A DNA stretch of 64,000 nucleotides. It comes from Linepithema humile (lineage: Eukaryota > Arthropoda > Insecta > Hymenoptera > Formicidae). Numbering within the stretch: the first letter of the stretch is position 1; each line of letters opens with the position of its first letter. The notes under the pieces are model-generated. The model worked only from the letters and a program-made list of their open reading frames with translations. It did not search any database and was not told the origin of the DNA. The translations under genes and the position numbers were made by a program. Positions 15,301 through 28,389 of this stretch are shown in pieces. The stretch covers positions 22,095,698-22,159,697 of the forward strand of contig NC_090134.1 in the NCBI RefSeq assembly GCF_040581485.1, read 5' to 3'.

Positions 15301-15539
15301 ATAACACAGCAGGAGAGTTCTGCTTAGGCGTAGCCGATTGTTCTCTCGTGATTTATTTAGATCCAAAATCGATCGAACCATCGGGACCACAAAAAAAATT
15401 GTACGCAAACATCCGTCTGTCCCTATTCGACGGATCACGCGATGCAAATCGCGAAGAGACTCGGAGTTGCAATCAATTTGAGAAAACCCATTGTGAATTC
15501 AGTATAATGCGTGTAAAGACCGAATCGCGATTACGCGAA

Positions 15540-18500
15540 TAAATTCAACATTTATGCGCAATGATATTTGCTTTTCACATCCGTCCTCATTATAGTTTCT
15601 CGTCCATACCTAAATTCAAAATGAAACTTTTAATACTTGCCTTAATCCTTTTCGAACGTGTAAAATCAAATTAAATACTAATTAAGCGTCGGAACAATTT
15701 TACACAATTCTGAACATATTTCCAATATGTTTTTAACCATTAAATAGAAAAATATAATTGAAAAGGACTATAAGTAATGTTTGAAATCATTTTCGGCTAT
15801 ATTTAACGACAATTGAAATTGCTAAAACAAAGGATAAAAATTCGGATAAGTGCTGCAGTTTTAGAAATTATATTCGAAGATAGATGTTTCTAATCTATGT
15901 CGCGACTCGGCGGATTACTAATTTGCGGTGAGAAACGTCGGTATTTGGCGTAACCGGCAACCTAAGCGCTTACTATAGGAGTTAGGAAACAGTTGCGGAT
16001 CATTAACGGAAAGCTGGGGAGAGCCATAAGGCAGGCCAAATTGGAATCTGCCCGAGAGAATAGTCTTCATACGATGGAAGCGGAGGATACTTGCGATTGG
16101 AAACGTGCACTTTCGGGAGAAGCACTTTTATGAGAAAAGTCACGTAGCTGCCGACAAATATCTATATAATTTTCGCTATTCTAGTTTTAAAATGTTGCAA
16201 GCTCTCTACTCTTCAAAAATACTCTTTTATTACTTGCAAACAAATTGTTATAGATTTTAATAAAAATAATAAAAATTTTCACAGAATAAAAGCGCAAACG
16301 AAAATTAAGCAATGCAAGGCGGAGCGGACACGGATATAAAATTAAAATTTTCAGAAAGCTTCAAATACTCGCGAAATAAAAAGCCGCGTGCTCTATATAC
16401 ATGATTTAATGGATTAAAAGTAAAACTTGGATTAAAAGCAACGAGGAGGAGAAACGACATGTGGGCTCTTAAGTTACAATTGACAAGCAGCTCTCGTATG
16501 TGATCCTCTTACAGATATATCTATCATCAGCCACTCCAGCACTTAAAACGCGCAATTCTGGAAACGCTTTAAAGAGAAGAATTACAAAGCGGAAAATATA
16601 AAAGATATGAAATGCATGCTGCATACGAAAGTACATAAATTACATGAAAATATCGCGTAAAAAAGCGTCGCCCATTATGAACATTTTTAAATTTCCAAGT
16701 TTATAAATTTCTAACTGAAATTACTGAATAAAACTTCTCCCCAAAACTATCGATATCGGTTAAAGAAAGATATGAAAGGAAAATAATGACGCGCATTGAT
16801 TTACAAACAACTCGTACGTAAAATTGAAAATAAAGTAGAATATTGCTTCGCCGAGATACACGATTTGCCAGAAAACAAACCCGCTCCGTCGAAGAGTTCG
16901 TTTTTTATTTAGAATTGTTTTATATCATGACCATCCAGCGTTACAACGCGAAAGAAGAAAAGGTAACCAATATCGAAGAGCAAATCGCGCACACGAAAGG
17001 GTGACAAGAGGGTTAAATCAAGGATCCGCAAAACGCGACAGAAGACTGGAATGAGAGGCCGTTTGTGATCGGCGTTTACTGGCGCGATTTTGAATCGAGG
17101 GCAATGAGAGGAAAGAAGAAGGGGTAAAGGGGGGAAAAAAAAGGGGATAAAAGAAAAGCAAAAGGAAAACGTCAAAAGAACATTGTAACAAGAGCCACCG
17201 GTTTTTTCTCACTAGCGAAACAGCGAGCTCACGAGATGACGAAGCGGGGCGAACAAAGGGGAGCGAAGGGAAAAGAGAAGAGCATAAGAAAAGCGAGTAC
17301 ACTCCGGCACGCAGCTACACGCAAACAGTGAGCGGCGAGGGCGGCGCGAGGGTGACAAGGGGTTGAGGCGTCGAGAACGCGTGCGGGCGCGAGATGACGT
17401 TTATTCGTTCCGAATGAAATACAGGCTTCGGGACGCGCGTGTCCTGAAGGACGAGATTACGACGGGACTCCGGCGAATCGTGGGACAAATAGACAGGTGT
17501 ACTTCGGCGGAGTGGCGCTGGGCTACTGACGGTTCCGTGAGAGCGAACCGCCGGCTGAACGAGAGGGACGCGGTAAACGCGCCGCGCCGCAACGCCACGA
17601 CGACGAATCCCGCGAAAATCTGATATGCGTGCGCACGGAAACGCGCGAATCTCCTCCGTGCCTACGAAGATCATCGGTCCACGATCTGGTCCGTCCGGAT
17701 TGCGAGTCCTCGTTGCGCGAAGATTCTCGGGGAAAAGGGAAGAGGAGTAAATTTTCCCGTGACGCAAAAAGTGAACCGTACCGACAGCGATGGATTTTGT
17801 TTTTTGCAACTGCGCCGATAAAATGTAAAAGTTAAATAAAGAGAAAGGAGTGGGCGAGGAATTTATTCGTTAATGATGCACGACATGGAAGAGGTGCGTA
17901 ATATAGATCAAACTAACTTAAACTATCGGATAACTGAGGCTATCTAAGGGCTGGCCGACGATAAAAATGATGATTGACAAAACCGTTATAAAAATTATCT
18001 CAATTAATAGTCGTAAAATCATTATAATATAAATGTCTATTTTTATCATCGTGTGTTATCTTTGTTACCTAAAAGTCCCAATTGTCTTCTCACACAATAC
18101 AACAAAATTAAGATAAATAATAAGTAAAATAGAATTTAATTTAAAATAATAAAGACGACGAATAAGATAATCTGTGTGTAATACAGAAACAACAAATAAT
18201 AAATTATTTAAGACCGAGTTACGAATGTTGTAGATCGAGTAGAAAGCAGGAAGAGAAAGCTTTCAGGTCAAAATAATATTGAGAGAAATTGCGTTAACTT
18301 TTGAAGACAAGAATGATTACCATAACAGTTCAAAGTTTCCAACATTCCTTGTACTCTCGTTTCCTCTTCCAACGCTTCCAATATCATCATCCATACATAA
18401 AAGTTTCTCAAAAGACTTTGATACTCAATCATACCTTAGCAATTCGCAAAAAACGTTTGCTTTTCAATTGCGCATAACTTAGAAAATGTAACTATCTTGG

Positions 18501-20999
18501 TCTTTGGATTAAAAACAAGAATGTCTCGATTTTAAATTGAATAGAGATTCTGGCGTCAAAATTAAGGTCATGTATGCCGAGGCATTGTGTACCTAAGCTA
18601 AACCATCTTAAACGCCACTATTCTGCTTCGCTTACGACGTAATTCTCGTGATAAAATAATGATAACGCTTTTACGAGTCCGTCGTCTCGCGTATCAACAC
18701 GATCAGCGTGTTTTAGTATAATTTAGTTTCGCGCGAGCGTTTATTCGTCGCTTGGTGCACAGATTTCAGAGCACGACTCTCTCTCTCTCACACACCAAGC
18801 GAGAGCCGAAGACTTCGAGCGTTAAAAGCAGCAGGATAGGAAGAAATACAGAGAGGGTGATAGCCACGGACCCTAGATATTAATACGTGTACGGTGTCGG
18901 TTCACTTTGTCGAGCAACGACGTGTAAGATCGACTCTCCCGGAGAAATACGCTCCCCGCGCCGTGCCGCTGATACTTTGTCCTCGTTGCAAGGTGAAATG
19001 CTAACTAAAGGGGATGTTTTAATGGCAAAGATAATAATATGCCTGGTCGCGATGGCTATTCCTAGACTGAAAGCAATACTCGCACGACGGCAATATGCCG
19101 TTCGGTATCTCACGATGCTTGATCGTAAGACTCTGCGATCATAATTTTATCAATGTCGCTTAATTCCGGAATAAATAAACTATGTATACAATTTATTGGG
19201 AAGCTTTTCCCAGAGATGTTATAATATTTTTAGAATATTTTTAAAAATAATAGTTTTTTATAATATATTTTTAGAATACAATATAATATGTGAGTTTTGT
19301 GCGTTAAAATGTTGGAAAACAATGTGTGTGCGTGGATTCGAGGATTATTCGTAAAATTAAATTTCATTAAATTTTAAAAGCTTTCGCAATTAGATCTTGC
19401 GATGCGCTACAAATAGCGCTCGTAATAAAAAAATAATATATAACCGCGAGGAATGGATTCATTGGTTATAAAGAAAATGAAAGGTTTCCGTTTGTTTTAC
19501 GTAATAAAATAACACGCCATCCATCTCGGGTGAGTGATATCGACACTCGGATGTACCGTGCATATTATATGTGCGAAATCGATATTTGAGCGATTCCTCA
19601 GCGATACTTAAATATAAACAAGCGTTCGTTGCTTTTGTTTTCACAAAATTTACCAAACTGCCGCACGTCCCGTAAATACGGCTCTGAAAACGGCTGAGAT
19701 CGATGCGTCCCTAAATATAAAAACTGCATGTATATACTGCGTGTATAAAAAGTCTACGCGAACGAAGCGGCTTGGAACTATCTATTATATGCGATAGACA
19801 TAGTACTTTTTTTAATAATCGAACCCATATACACGTTTAGTCCGCAAGCACTGACGCTTTAAAATGCATTGCGACAAAGATGATAGACAGCTTATGTGTG
19901 AAAGATATAGGCGAGATCACACGTGAGGAAAATTCATGAATTTCGGATATTCTAACTGCTCACTTATGTACGAGAGACGACGTTTCTATACATATCGATG
20001 ACGTCAGAAACGTACAGCGCCCGGGCACATATATCAGGTTGCATACCCTAATTATTCGATCTACGATGCATTTTCGGTTCATCGAGTCTCAAAGAATTTC
20101 TTTTCGTCGTACTTCAATCGCGCGTCACAATCGATCAAGGCGGAGAACCGAGCATGGCAAAATGTATATTTTTCCAAAGAAATGGCGAGGACAGTCGGCG
20201 ATTAAAATCAACGATGGAAAGACGGCTCTGTCGAGCTCGGTCTAAAAGTGGCGCGAGTTTATTCAACGCAATAAATTTACCCTTTGCAGCACGACGCGCG
20301 TGCACAAGTAAGTCATTTTCTGACACTCTTTTCCCGGTTTAGCTACTGTTTTTGGTGTCGGCAATTAATAAGCGGCCGGGTCAAGCAGGCGCGCTTTTAA
20401 CGAGCTTTCTACGACGACGATATATACGACACTTCTCGCCGGTTGAAACGCGGAAAATTTACGGAACTCGCGGAGCGAAGCAGCCGGCACTTAGTGTCGG
20501 AATAATAAACTCGTACATCACTGTAGCGAATTATCATCTTTCAACAGGCAATTTATATCGGGATGATGCGCAGAGCGATATATAAACTGTATATATGATC
20601 GTTACGGAAGAAAGAACCGACGAGATGTTCCGCGCATCTTATCCTATGAATGGCACCCCTTGTGACGAAGGCAATTGACAACGAGCGGGGCAAACAACCC
20701 TCGCCGAAAAAATATTATGGTCGTAAAAAACGCCCCTCGTTCTCATCTGATAGTAAACATGGGAAAATGTTTTTTTTATATATACAAGAGAAATATTTTT
20801 TTATATATACGAAACATAACAAGTGTTAAGAGAGTACGATATTTTTCAATCAGTGATTTAAATCACATTTCTTTTTGCAATTTAATTAAGGAATTTTCTT
20901 AACAGTTAATTCCAAAATTTATGGCGTAATATTCTTTTATCCATAGTGATTCTAAAATCTCGTGCGGAAAAACCCGCGCAACACAATATTTTATTTTGG
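15540..20999. other. Gene desert, middle part; no recognisable gene
   Basis: AT-rich non-coding DNA contains CpG-rich patches at about 17000-17830, 18700-19150 and 19900-20700. The longest frame (minus 17315-17809, 164 codons) is arginine/proline/serine-rich, has no recognisable domain, and lies in DNA where both strands are open, so it is not called as a gene. Near 18745-18800 there is a short CTCTCT run flanked by inverted CTTGGTG/CACCAAG words. Confidence 0.45.
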
Positions 21000-21000
21000 T

Positions 21001-21287
21001 TTAACCTTTTCAGACCTGTTCATCAAAGATATAGATATGTCCCACAATTATCCCAAAAATTATTTAATGTGGCAAGTAAATAACGATTTTCTTAAAAGTT
21101 TTTGATTATTTTAGTGAGAATTTTACGCAAACTTGAATGCGAGTATTTATCGTTGTTATACAAGCAATTTCAAGTAAAAAAATAAAAATAAAATAAATAA
21201 CAAAAGAAGATTAAAAACCTTTTTAGTGCAAATAGATACTGAACAGAATTTTAGAACAAAGCAAAAAATTGAGTCTGAAAGGGTTGA
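21001..21287. mobile_element. piggyBac-type MITE (non-autonomous)
   Basis: The element core (21005-21283, 279 bp) starts CCTTTTCAGACC. It ends in the inverted form of CCCTTTCAGACT, so the terminal inverted repeats are about 13 bp with roughly two mismatches. It is flanked by TTAA on the left (21001-21004) and TTGA on the right (21284-21287). A TTAA target-site duplication with CCY-starting termini is characteristic of piggyBac-superfamily elements; the right copy would carry one mutation. The interior is AT-rich and has no coding capacity, so this is a MITE. No parent transposase is present in the window. Confidence 0.6.
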
Positions 21288-21289
21288 AG

Positions 21290-21742
21290 AGAAAAACACT
21301 TGAAATTATTCACAAATGTAAATTATTAATTACTGATAATTTAATATTATTATAATAAATCACTATGTAATCGGTACCACGGAAATGATATATCACAAAC
21401 TCTAAATCAACGATTCATTCCTCAATGTCCATCAAGTAGAAATTGATGGCCCAAGAAGCGAAGGGTAAATCGAGGACTGTCACGAGGACGAGAGTGCGGC
21501 AAAAACGGTTCGAGCGGATAGATCCTAACGAACAGATTCGCTGGAATAGCGCGTATAAAGAAATCCGAAGTACTTTCGGACAGCAGAATTAGCGAGAGTG
21601 CACACATGACTATGACAGTTTGATATCGAACGCAAAGAGTACCATTCGCCGCAATAGTTGGCGGGGGTACATTATGCTTCGGTGAAAACCGGAAAAGCGA
21701 TGAATAACACGCAGATGATTTGAGGTCACACGCCATTTATTG

Positions 21743-21796
<54 letters not shown>

Positions 21797-23890
21797 GAAC
21801 GCTTTAAGAATTGTTCATTATTCTCTCTCATATTGAGAATTCCTGCAAGCCGATTAACAAATACCTTTCGGCGCCTGACTTTCTTTCATCATCTATCTCA
21901 TCTCTTCGTGTAACCTGGCACGCTATCTCTCTCCTTCCTTCGCTCGTCCCACGCTATTTCGGATTCTCCGCCTCCGTTCGGCGTTTCATGCCGCGATATT
22001 AGAGTCTAAGCGAGAGCCTGGGGGGATACGATCGAAGAACACCTCCATTGGTATTCCTAATGGCGAGAAAGGATGTCGAGTTAACGTCGTTTAAAAGCAC
22101 AGGCTGTCGCCCGTTAATGCGCCCGGTAGTTCTCCGTGCAAATCTCATCAACGATTCTATTTTCGATCCCATAAGCGACGACATTGAACAGCAGCGCTCA
22201 GTGACGAGTCGTTCTGTCGTCGTTTCGGCATAAAACAAATTTCGCGTCAGCGAGCAAATAACACAATGCAGCGTGCGGACATAATTTCCGGAATCGACTG
22301 CGCTGAAAAATTGCACCGAAACGCGCAAAAATTTGTTTCACGTGCTACCTCGAAAGGATTTTCCCGTAGCATCAAGCAAAATTGATGAAACTCAGGCAAC
22401 ATATAGGCAACACAGGGATATTTCACGCGGAAACACAATATTCCAACGTTATAATCGAGTGACAAATCGCTGACTACAAATTTGTAAACTAATTGTGACT
22501 TTATCCTACGAATTGGGTAGTAGATAGAAATTTTCACTATTAAATTACGAGTAATACTAATTTCGATTTCCACCGATTTTTACACTGACACACGTTATTT
22601 CTATTTAAGGCAGTTTTGCATTAAAGTTTCCGGCTAATTAACTCTTCAATTGCTTATATCTCATTTAATTATTCGCTGATAATGTTGATTATCCGACAGA
22701 TCTCTAGAAGATGCGGAATCGCTTTCAGATAGCCGAAAGTCGCGCGATACAGCATGTATTGCTCTATATGAATAAGTAGATTTAGTATCGCTTGAGATCG
22801 CAACTTGCCCCGCGGACAAGCTACGTTTCTGTTAGCCGTGTTCTAACGTTAATCTAATCATGCGCTAATCTCACCGGGGAGTAAACCGACGAGCGGAATC
22901 GACGGAGGTAACCGTTAAACGGTCAGTAGAAGTTAGTTACAAGGTAAACCTTGCTACAACAGTTAATTGCCATCATAACTCGAGACAACTTAACCAACCC
23001 GGCGGGGAGATGTGATCGTTAACCTGGAATGAAAAACCGCTCAACCGAGGATAAATTTCATTCTCATTTAACGACAAATCTCTCCAAAACAAAATAGTTT
23101 ATGTCTTTACATTTGTTTAGAGATTATTGACAAAAAATGTATTTTTCTCCGTATTTTGTTAATAAATGCAAAAAATATCGGGATAATTAATAAAGTGATC
23201 GTGATGATTAATAACCTGATCATAAGTAGAAAGGGCAAATTCGATAAAGATGCAATTATTATAATAATTATTATTCCGTTTGTAATAATAAATAATAATT
23301 TGCAAATGTATAAATCCTTTGCGCAAATAATAAAATAAACGTATTGCATATAAATGTTTGAAGCTTCCAGCGATAAATCATTTATCGCGAGCTGATGTTT
23401 TCGCACAAAATGTTTAAGAAATATTTATCAATATAACATAACAATTTACAATCAGTGAGAATCTTTTAACATCATAAAACAAGCATTAAAACACTGCATA
23501 ATGATATTAGCTTTAAACATGAGATTCAGACGCTCGCGAGAAAAGCTTGCAAAAGCTTCCATCGTAAATTTCTTTTAACTCTGAAATTAAGCTTATTAGC
23601 GTAATGTATTTTAATCGGCTTTAGTTGTGTCGTCGAAAAATATAAATGTGAATGCATATGCATTCTACTTCATAAAAGATTTTTGTCGCAAAATCTTGTG
23701 TTTTTTGTGGAAAAATTTTGGAATATAAAATATTCACAAATATTTTTTAAAAAGACAGACGAAAACTCTTGATTGCAACAGAAATATTGCTGAACAAGAA
23801 TAAAGGCAAGCTAAAAATAGCGTCGCGATATCGAGTTATTGCAAATAAACAAACTACACGATAAATTGCATGCATAATAAATAAGAATTC
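21290..23890. other. Non-coding stretch with CpG-rich patches
   Basis: No recognisable coding sequence. CpG-rich patches lie at about 21430-21720, 21870-22330 and 22800-23050; the rest is AT-rich. Frames of 100-110 codons around 21422-21736 and 21999-22573 on the minus strand carry no known motif and are not called. Confidence 0.45.
21747..21792. repeat. (GA)n dinucleotide repeat
   Basis: An uninterrupted GA run of about 23 units, read as a microsatellite. It explains the serine-leucine run in the minus-strand frame crossing it. Confidence 0.95.
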
Positions 23891-23896
23891 ACTCAC

Positions 23897-23993
23897 CACC
23901 CGTTGCGCCGCTGCTACCACCCGGCCAGATTCGCCAGCTATTCCATCGGCGCCAACTCCTCGGTGATTTTTGGTACCGATTCACCTCCTCCAT
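23897..23993 (-). other. Candidate internal exon, minus strand
   Basis: A 97-bp GC-rich segment in AT-rich surroundings is bounded on the minus strand by a possible acceptor (..CATCCAG) and a consensus GGTGAGT donor. One frame is open throughout and starts MEEVNRYQKS, rich in Trp, Arg and Gly. A second reading joins to the candidate exon at 28156-28231 and stops after about 18 codons. No domain is recognised. It could be a 5' exon of an unrecognised minus-strand gene. Confidence 0.25.
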
Positions 23994-24009
23994 CTGGATG
24001 ACACTCACA

Positions 24010-26290
24010 CGACACTCACCGATATGGATATCCGAAATGCAATCACACGACTAATTATGATCGCGCATATTGTTCGTCGCGTGCAATGCAAAAGTCCAGA
24101 AAACCCGCGAAAATGTGTATCGAGAAGATGTCTTTTAAGACTTGTTTACGGTGTCTTTTACGGTATCCAAGTTACGATGCGCGATGCTATAACACTTTAC
24201 GTTTAGCTCGACACTGTCGCGTTTAACACGCAGTTTTATTTTTAACGAGAATAAAATACGAGATGGATACGGGCGTACTGTCGGAATCGTTGCAACAGCG
24301 TGAAACGAGCAAACAACGATTTCGCGAGATGAACATACTCTATGCGACACATCTAACCGCGCTTGGAGTATCGTAAACAAAACTAATTGTAATTATTATG
24401 TCGCTCGTACAATACGCTGCGATGTCATTCGATTAACAATTCGACGTTGCTATTCACCATAAGTAGCGCGTGAATGCGATAACGCGTACGTCAATGATAC
24501 GTCCGAACACTTAGTCCGAATACTAAAATAGAAAATAGAAAGGCCATTGAGATATAATTTAACGAAATTTTATATTTTTAATGTTGATTCTTTTGGAATT
24601 TGAAAAATTCTAGCAATTTTGTAGTATCTACATAAATTACAGAAATTACTTGGACAAATTTAAATACTGATATGAAAAAGATAATAAAAAATATTTCTCT
24701 ATTTCAACAAAATATTAATTTTTAATTTAGTTCAATTTAATCTATATTCGACACACACAGTCTATTCGTATACTTCTGAAATGGTACGATTAGAAAGTTA
24801 AATAAAACACGCGTTTATTTACACTCAATAATAATAACAGCGACATTCGACTTGTAGCGCAGATAACGATGCAACACGCACTCGCGATTAATAAATGATA
24901 TAAAAAATACACAATCTCCTTTCTGCGAATGTAGCGCACATGTACACAAAAGCGTTGTTAAATTGCGATCGAGCATACTAATTATTGTAAATGCAACGAT
25001 TGCCCGACGGTTCACCTGACACCTTAATCAGTAGCGATAATTATCAGCGCCACTTCCAGTGGACGAAAACACGAGAAATGTTCGATTTCGATGCAAAAGT
25101 AACAATGAAATAGTGGACTCGCGCGGCGACATGCGCGTCGTAGTTTACGACGCACTGGTTCGAACTAGATAACCTCAAGATACACGGCCCCGTAAACTGT
25201 GTCGGCACGATTATGCAAACTTTATTACAATTTACAATCGGAAAAACTCTAATTGATATAATACCTTGACGATACGTTGCCTGGTACTTTATTCGACACT
25301 TTTGCGACAAATCCGGCATACACAAATCACTTTTGACGGATGAAAATCGCGAAAAACACGGAGCAACATCGTCGCGCGACGATGAGAAGCGACGAGAGAG
25401 ATAAAGATGGCAGTCTCGTGCGGTAGGATGCGCGTTGAACTTCAACGTAGAGCGTATAAAGCGTCCACCGCACTGAGCCTTGTAAATATCGAAAAAACTA
25501 AGTATACTACGTAAGATGACCTCGATGAAGACTGATGACGAGCACTCCCGTCCGACGGGATTCCGCACGTGGGTGTCGGTGCGATAGCGAGACACGTAGC
25601 GCGCAATTCGGATAAACTATTTTCCGAGAAAAAGCGCGGAGCTCGCCTTGATATTAAAAAAAGAAAGATTAATCAACGTGGAGGATCGCTGCGGAAGGCA
25701 TTCGAAATCCACGAGATCCGAGGTCCATTTGTCGAAATTACGTCTGTTCGACGAAGCGCGAGAGACGAGAGAGAGAGAGAGAGAGAGAAATAGGCTGCCC
25801 GACGACGGAGGTGCCATGAAATTTCACCCGAGATTCTTATTTTATGCGGACCGAGAAAGCGGCTTGCGTTCGCGTTAGCTAACGCTCCGTCGACTTTAAA
25901 TTTTCTAATAAAGGAACGAGAGCTTTTATCGCGCCTCTGTATAACACTAAAGAACACTGAAACGCGATACAGGCGTGTAGTAGACACCAATAGCGATCCC
26001 CTGATCTAATCTTCGTGCGCTATCGACTATCGGGAGCATCCACCTTTCGATGTGGTCGCGAAAGCGTGCCACTAAGATCTCACCGCGAAATCCCGGCAAT
26101 CTCTCGCCACGATGCGTAAATTGCGAAAATTGTGTTGCAAGTGCCTTTATCGTGTTTGTTGAACAACGCTATAATTCTTGCCAAAAGTTGAAGCGATTTT
26201 TCTTTTATCGAGCAATTAAATTTTGTACAACTTTTGTAGACTTTCAACAACTTTCAACTTTTTTAAATAACTAGGCCACACATGCGCACG
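24010..26290. other. Non-coding stretch with a CpG-dense core
   Basis: The block 25000-26150 is CpG-dense. It carries a 183-codon minus-strand frame (25044-25595) without any recognisable domain and with overlapping open frames on the other strand, so it is not called as a gene. A TATAAA word at 25455-25460 on the plus strand might mark a promoter. The remainder is AT-rich with no detectable feature. Confidence 0.4.
25766..25788. repeat. (GA)n short microsatellite
   Basis: About eleven GA units sit inside the CpG-dense block. It is simple sequence with no coding significance. Confidence 0.85.
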
Positions 26291-26299
26291 TTACACGCG

Positions 26300-27166
26300 C
26301 CTTTTTGAAAGCAGAAAGAATGAGAGAATTTAGAAAAATGAGAGAGAATGAAATATATGGTGGGAGAATAATTAAGAATGAAAGAGAATAAAATAAAAAA
26401 ATGAGAGAATGAAGAAAATGTGAGAGATTGATAGAGATTGAGATAGAATTAGACATAGCGAGAGATTTAAAGAAAATGTGAGAGTCTTTTAAAGAGAAAT
26501 TAGAAATTATTAGAGAAAATAAAAGAATTTGAGAAAAATTTGAGAAAAATTTGATAGAATTAGATATAGTGATATATAGAAATAATAAGATAGATTGATT
26601 AGATTGATTGATATAGATTTAAAGAGAATGATAGAATGATAAAATATGATAAAAAATTATCAGATTATCAGAAAGAATAATAGTGATTTATTAAGACTGA
26701 AAGATATTGATAGAGATTAGAAAAAAATAAGGAAGTATGAGAAGGGATTAGATATTATAAGAGAGAATGAGAGAGTTTGAGAGTAATTGAAATAGTATTA
26801 GAGGGAATGAAAAATAAGAAATATGATATTAAGAGAGAACGGAAGAGAATAAGAAAGAAAATATGAAAGAAATGAGAGAGATTGAAAAAATTGAGAGAGA
26901 TTTAAAGAAAATGTTTTAAATAAGAGAGAGTGAGATTGTGAAGATATTTCATTGGGAGAGAGTAAGAGGAAATTATAAAGAAAATGAGAGAATCTTTTAA
27001 AAAATTATATGATAAAATATAATAAAGAATGAGAGATTATCATAAAGAATAATAGTAATTGATTAAGATTGAGAGATAATGATAGAGATTAGAAGAGAAT
27101 AAAAAAATATGAGATGAAATTAGAAATTATGAGAGAAAATTACTAAATTTGGGAAAGATTGTTATG
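26300..27166. repeat. Purine-rich (GAGA/GAATGA) decayed satellite
   Basis: For about 860 bp the plus strand is almost entirely A and G with scattered T, built from variants of GAGAGAATGAGA and TAGAGATTGA. A longer-range repeat is visible: a roughly 120-bp passage starting near 26638 recurs near 27011 with the same order of words, so there is a higher-order period of about 370 bp. Both edges are sharp. No frame is plausible. The strand asymmetry would favour unusual DNA structure. Confidence 0.8.
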
Positions 27167-27169
27167 AAG

Positions 27170-28150
27170 ATCGCGCCTGTGTGTGTCTAGTACAATAAAA
27201 TCGATCAAGAATTGATTAAACAATAAAGCAAAATTATTTTATAGCACAATTAGAATAATTCAATAATTTTATAAAAAGCACAATATTCTTTTTGTTGAAA
27301 ACCAGCGATTAATCATATATTTTGTTTCGCTATTTTTCTCATAGTCAGAACTATATCCTTTCAAGGTTTTAGTATATGTTTTCTGAAAGCTGCTTGGTTC
27401 TTACGTCCGAGTAATTCGCTAATGGATCGAGTTCGTTCTCGGAATTGCCACCGGTTTACGCCGGAGAAAACTCCATGAAAAAAGAGCGTACAGTGATAGG
27501 ACTTATTTTAAGCCTTTTTCCATTTGGCAAAGATCCGGCAAGACTTGAGCCGTCTCTACCTTCCGCACAGTTCCGCATAATTAACACTCGCGACAAGATT
27601 AATCTCTCTCGCACAGCCACACTGTCGGAATACGACTTCGTAACGATAATCTACACGAAAACGTTTCGTGAATACGTGCTATTGTTTTTCACGAATGCGC
27701 GACAGAGCGGAAGTTGTGGTCGGAAAGAAAGCTGTTTTTACGCAGTTCTGTATCATCTCGGAGAGCGGCTTGAGAAAAATATTCGCGGTCCAGTAAACTC
27801 TTAAAGAACCGACGGTGAAACATTGTCTCTCACTCGCCTAAATCACCGTGCTTTACGATGAAAAGCTCGACTTTCGTTTCTACCTCGTCAGCTTTCGGTA
27901 TTTTTAACCAACATAATCAACGCAATCACATTTTTAATCAACGATAAAACAGCGGAAATTATCCACCGTGAATTTAGGTTACTAAACAATTGAGAAGAAA
28001 ATTGTAGTGAATACCGTACAAAATAGAAGAATAAATTTTATAATTAATGTCGCAATTAGTGTGGTTTTAATTAATAGTTATATTAATGAATAACGACTAA
28101 ATTACAATCGCGCAACAAATATACAAATTATAAACAAATTCATTAACAAA
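27170..28150. other. Non-coding stretch
   Basis: It is AT-rich except for a CpG-rich patch at 27400-27800 that carries a 119-codon plus-strand frame (27445-27804) with no recognisable domain. I see no splice-site pattern that would make that frame an exon. Confidence 0.4.
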
Positions 28151-28155
28151 CTCAC

Positions 28156-28231
28156 CGGTCGGTGCAACGCCGTATACTTTCCTCCTTTGTGTTTCTGCTA
28201 TCCTTGATACTCCTGTTGATGTTCCTCGAAG
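28156..28231 (-). other. Candidate internal exon, minus strand (76 bp)
   Basis: It is bounded on the minus strand by a good acceptor (..TTAATCTACAG) and a consensus donor (G/GTGAGT). Two of the three frames are open across the whole segment. Preceded by the candidate first exon at 28638-28680, it would continue that frame without a stop (Ala then SRNINRSIKD...). No protein family is recognised. Confidence 0.3.
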
Positions 28232-28240
28232 CTGTAGATT

Positions 28241-28256
28241 AAGTTAGGTTAGGTTA
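28241..28256. repeat. Short TTAGG-type telomere-like repeat
   Basis: The bases read AAGTTAGGTTAGGTTA: two and a half copies of the arthropod telomeric pentamer TTAGG, extended by one T per unit. Interstitial runs of this kind are common in hymenopteran genomes. It is far too short to mark a telomere. Confidence 0.6.
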
Positions 28257-28389
28257 TGAATTGGCACACGCGATATCCGGGCGAATAACACATCTTGTAT
28301 AGAATCCCGGCAATAAAACACAAAACAATGGGTTGTGACGTTGACATCGAAAAAGCCGATCGTGTGCACATTATTCACGTTTCGAGACA

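Noticed and set aside
17315..17809. 164-codon minus-strand ORF
   Set aside because: It lies in CpG-rich DNA where stops are rare on both strands, the text is Arg/Pro/Ser-rich without a domain, and overlapping frames of similar quality exist on the plus strand.
25044..25595. 183-codon minus-strand ORF, the longest in the left half
   Set aside because: No recognisable motif, no splice pattern and no repeat or domain structure; composition follows the CpG-dense background.
28241..28256. Telomere or chromosome end
   Set aside because: Only two to three TTAGG-type units and unique sequence on both sides; interstitial repeat only.
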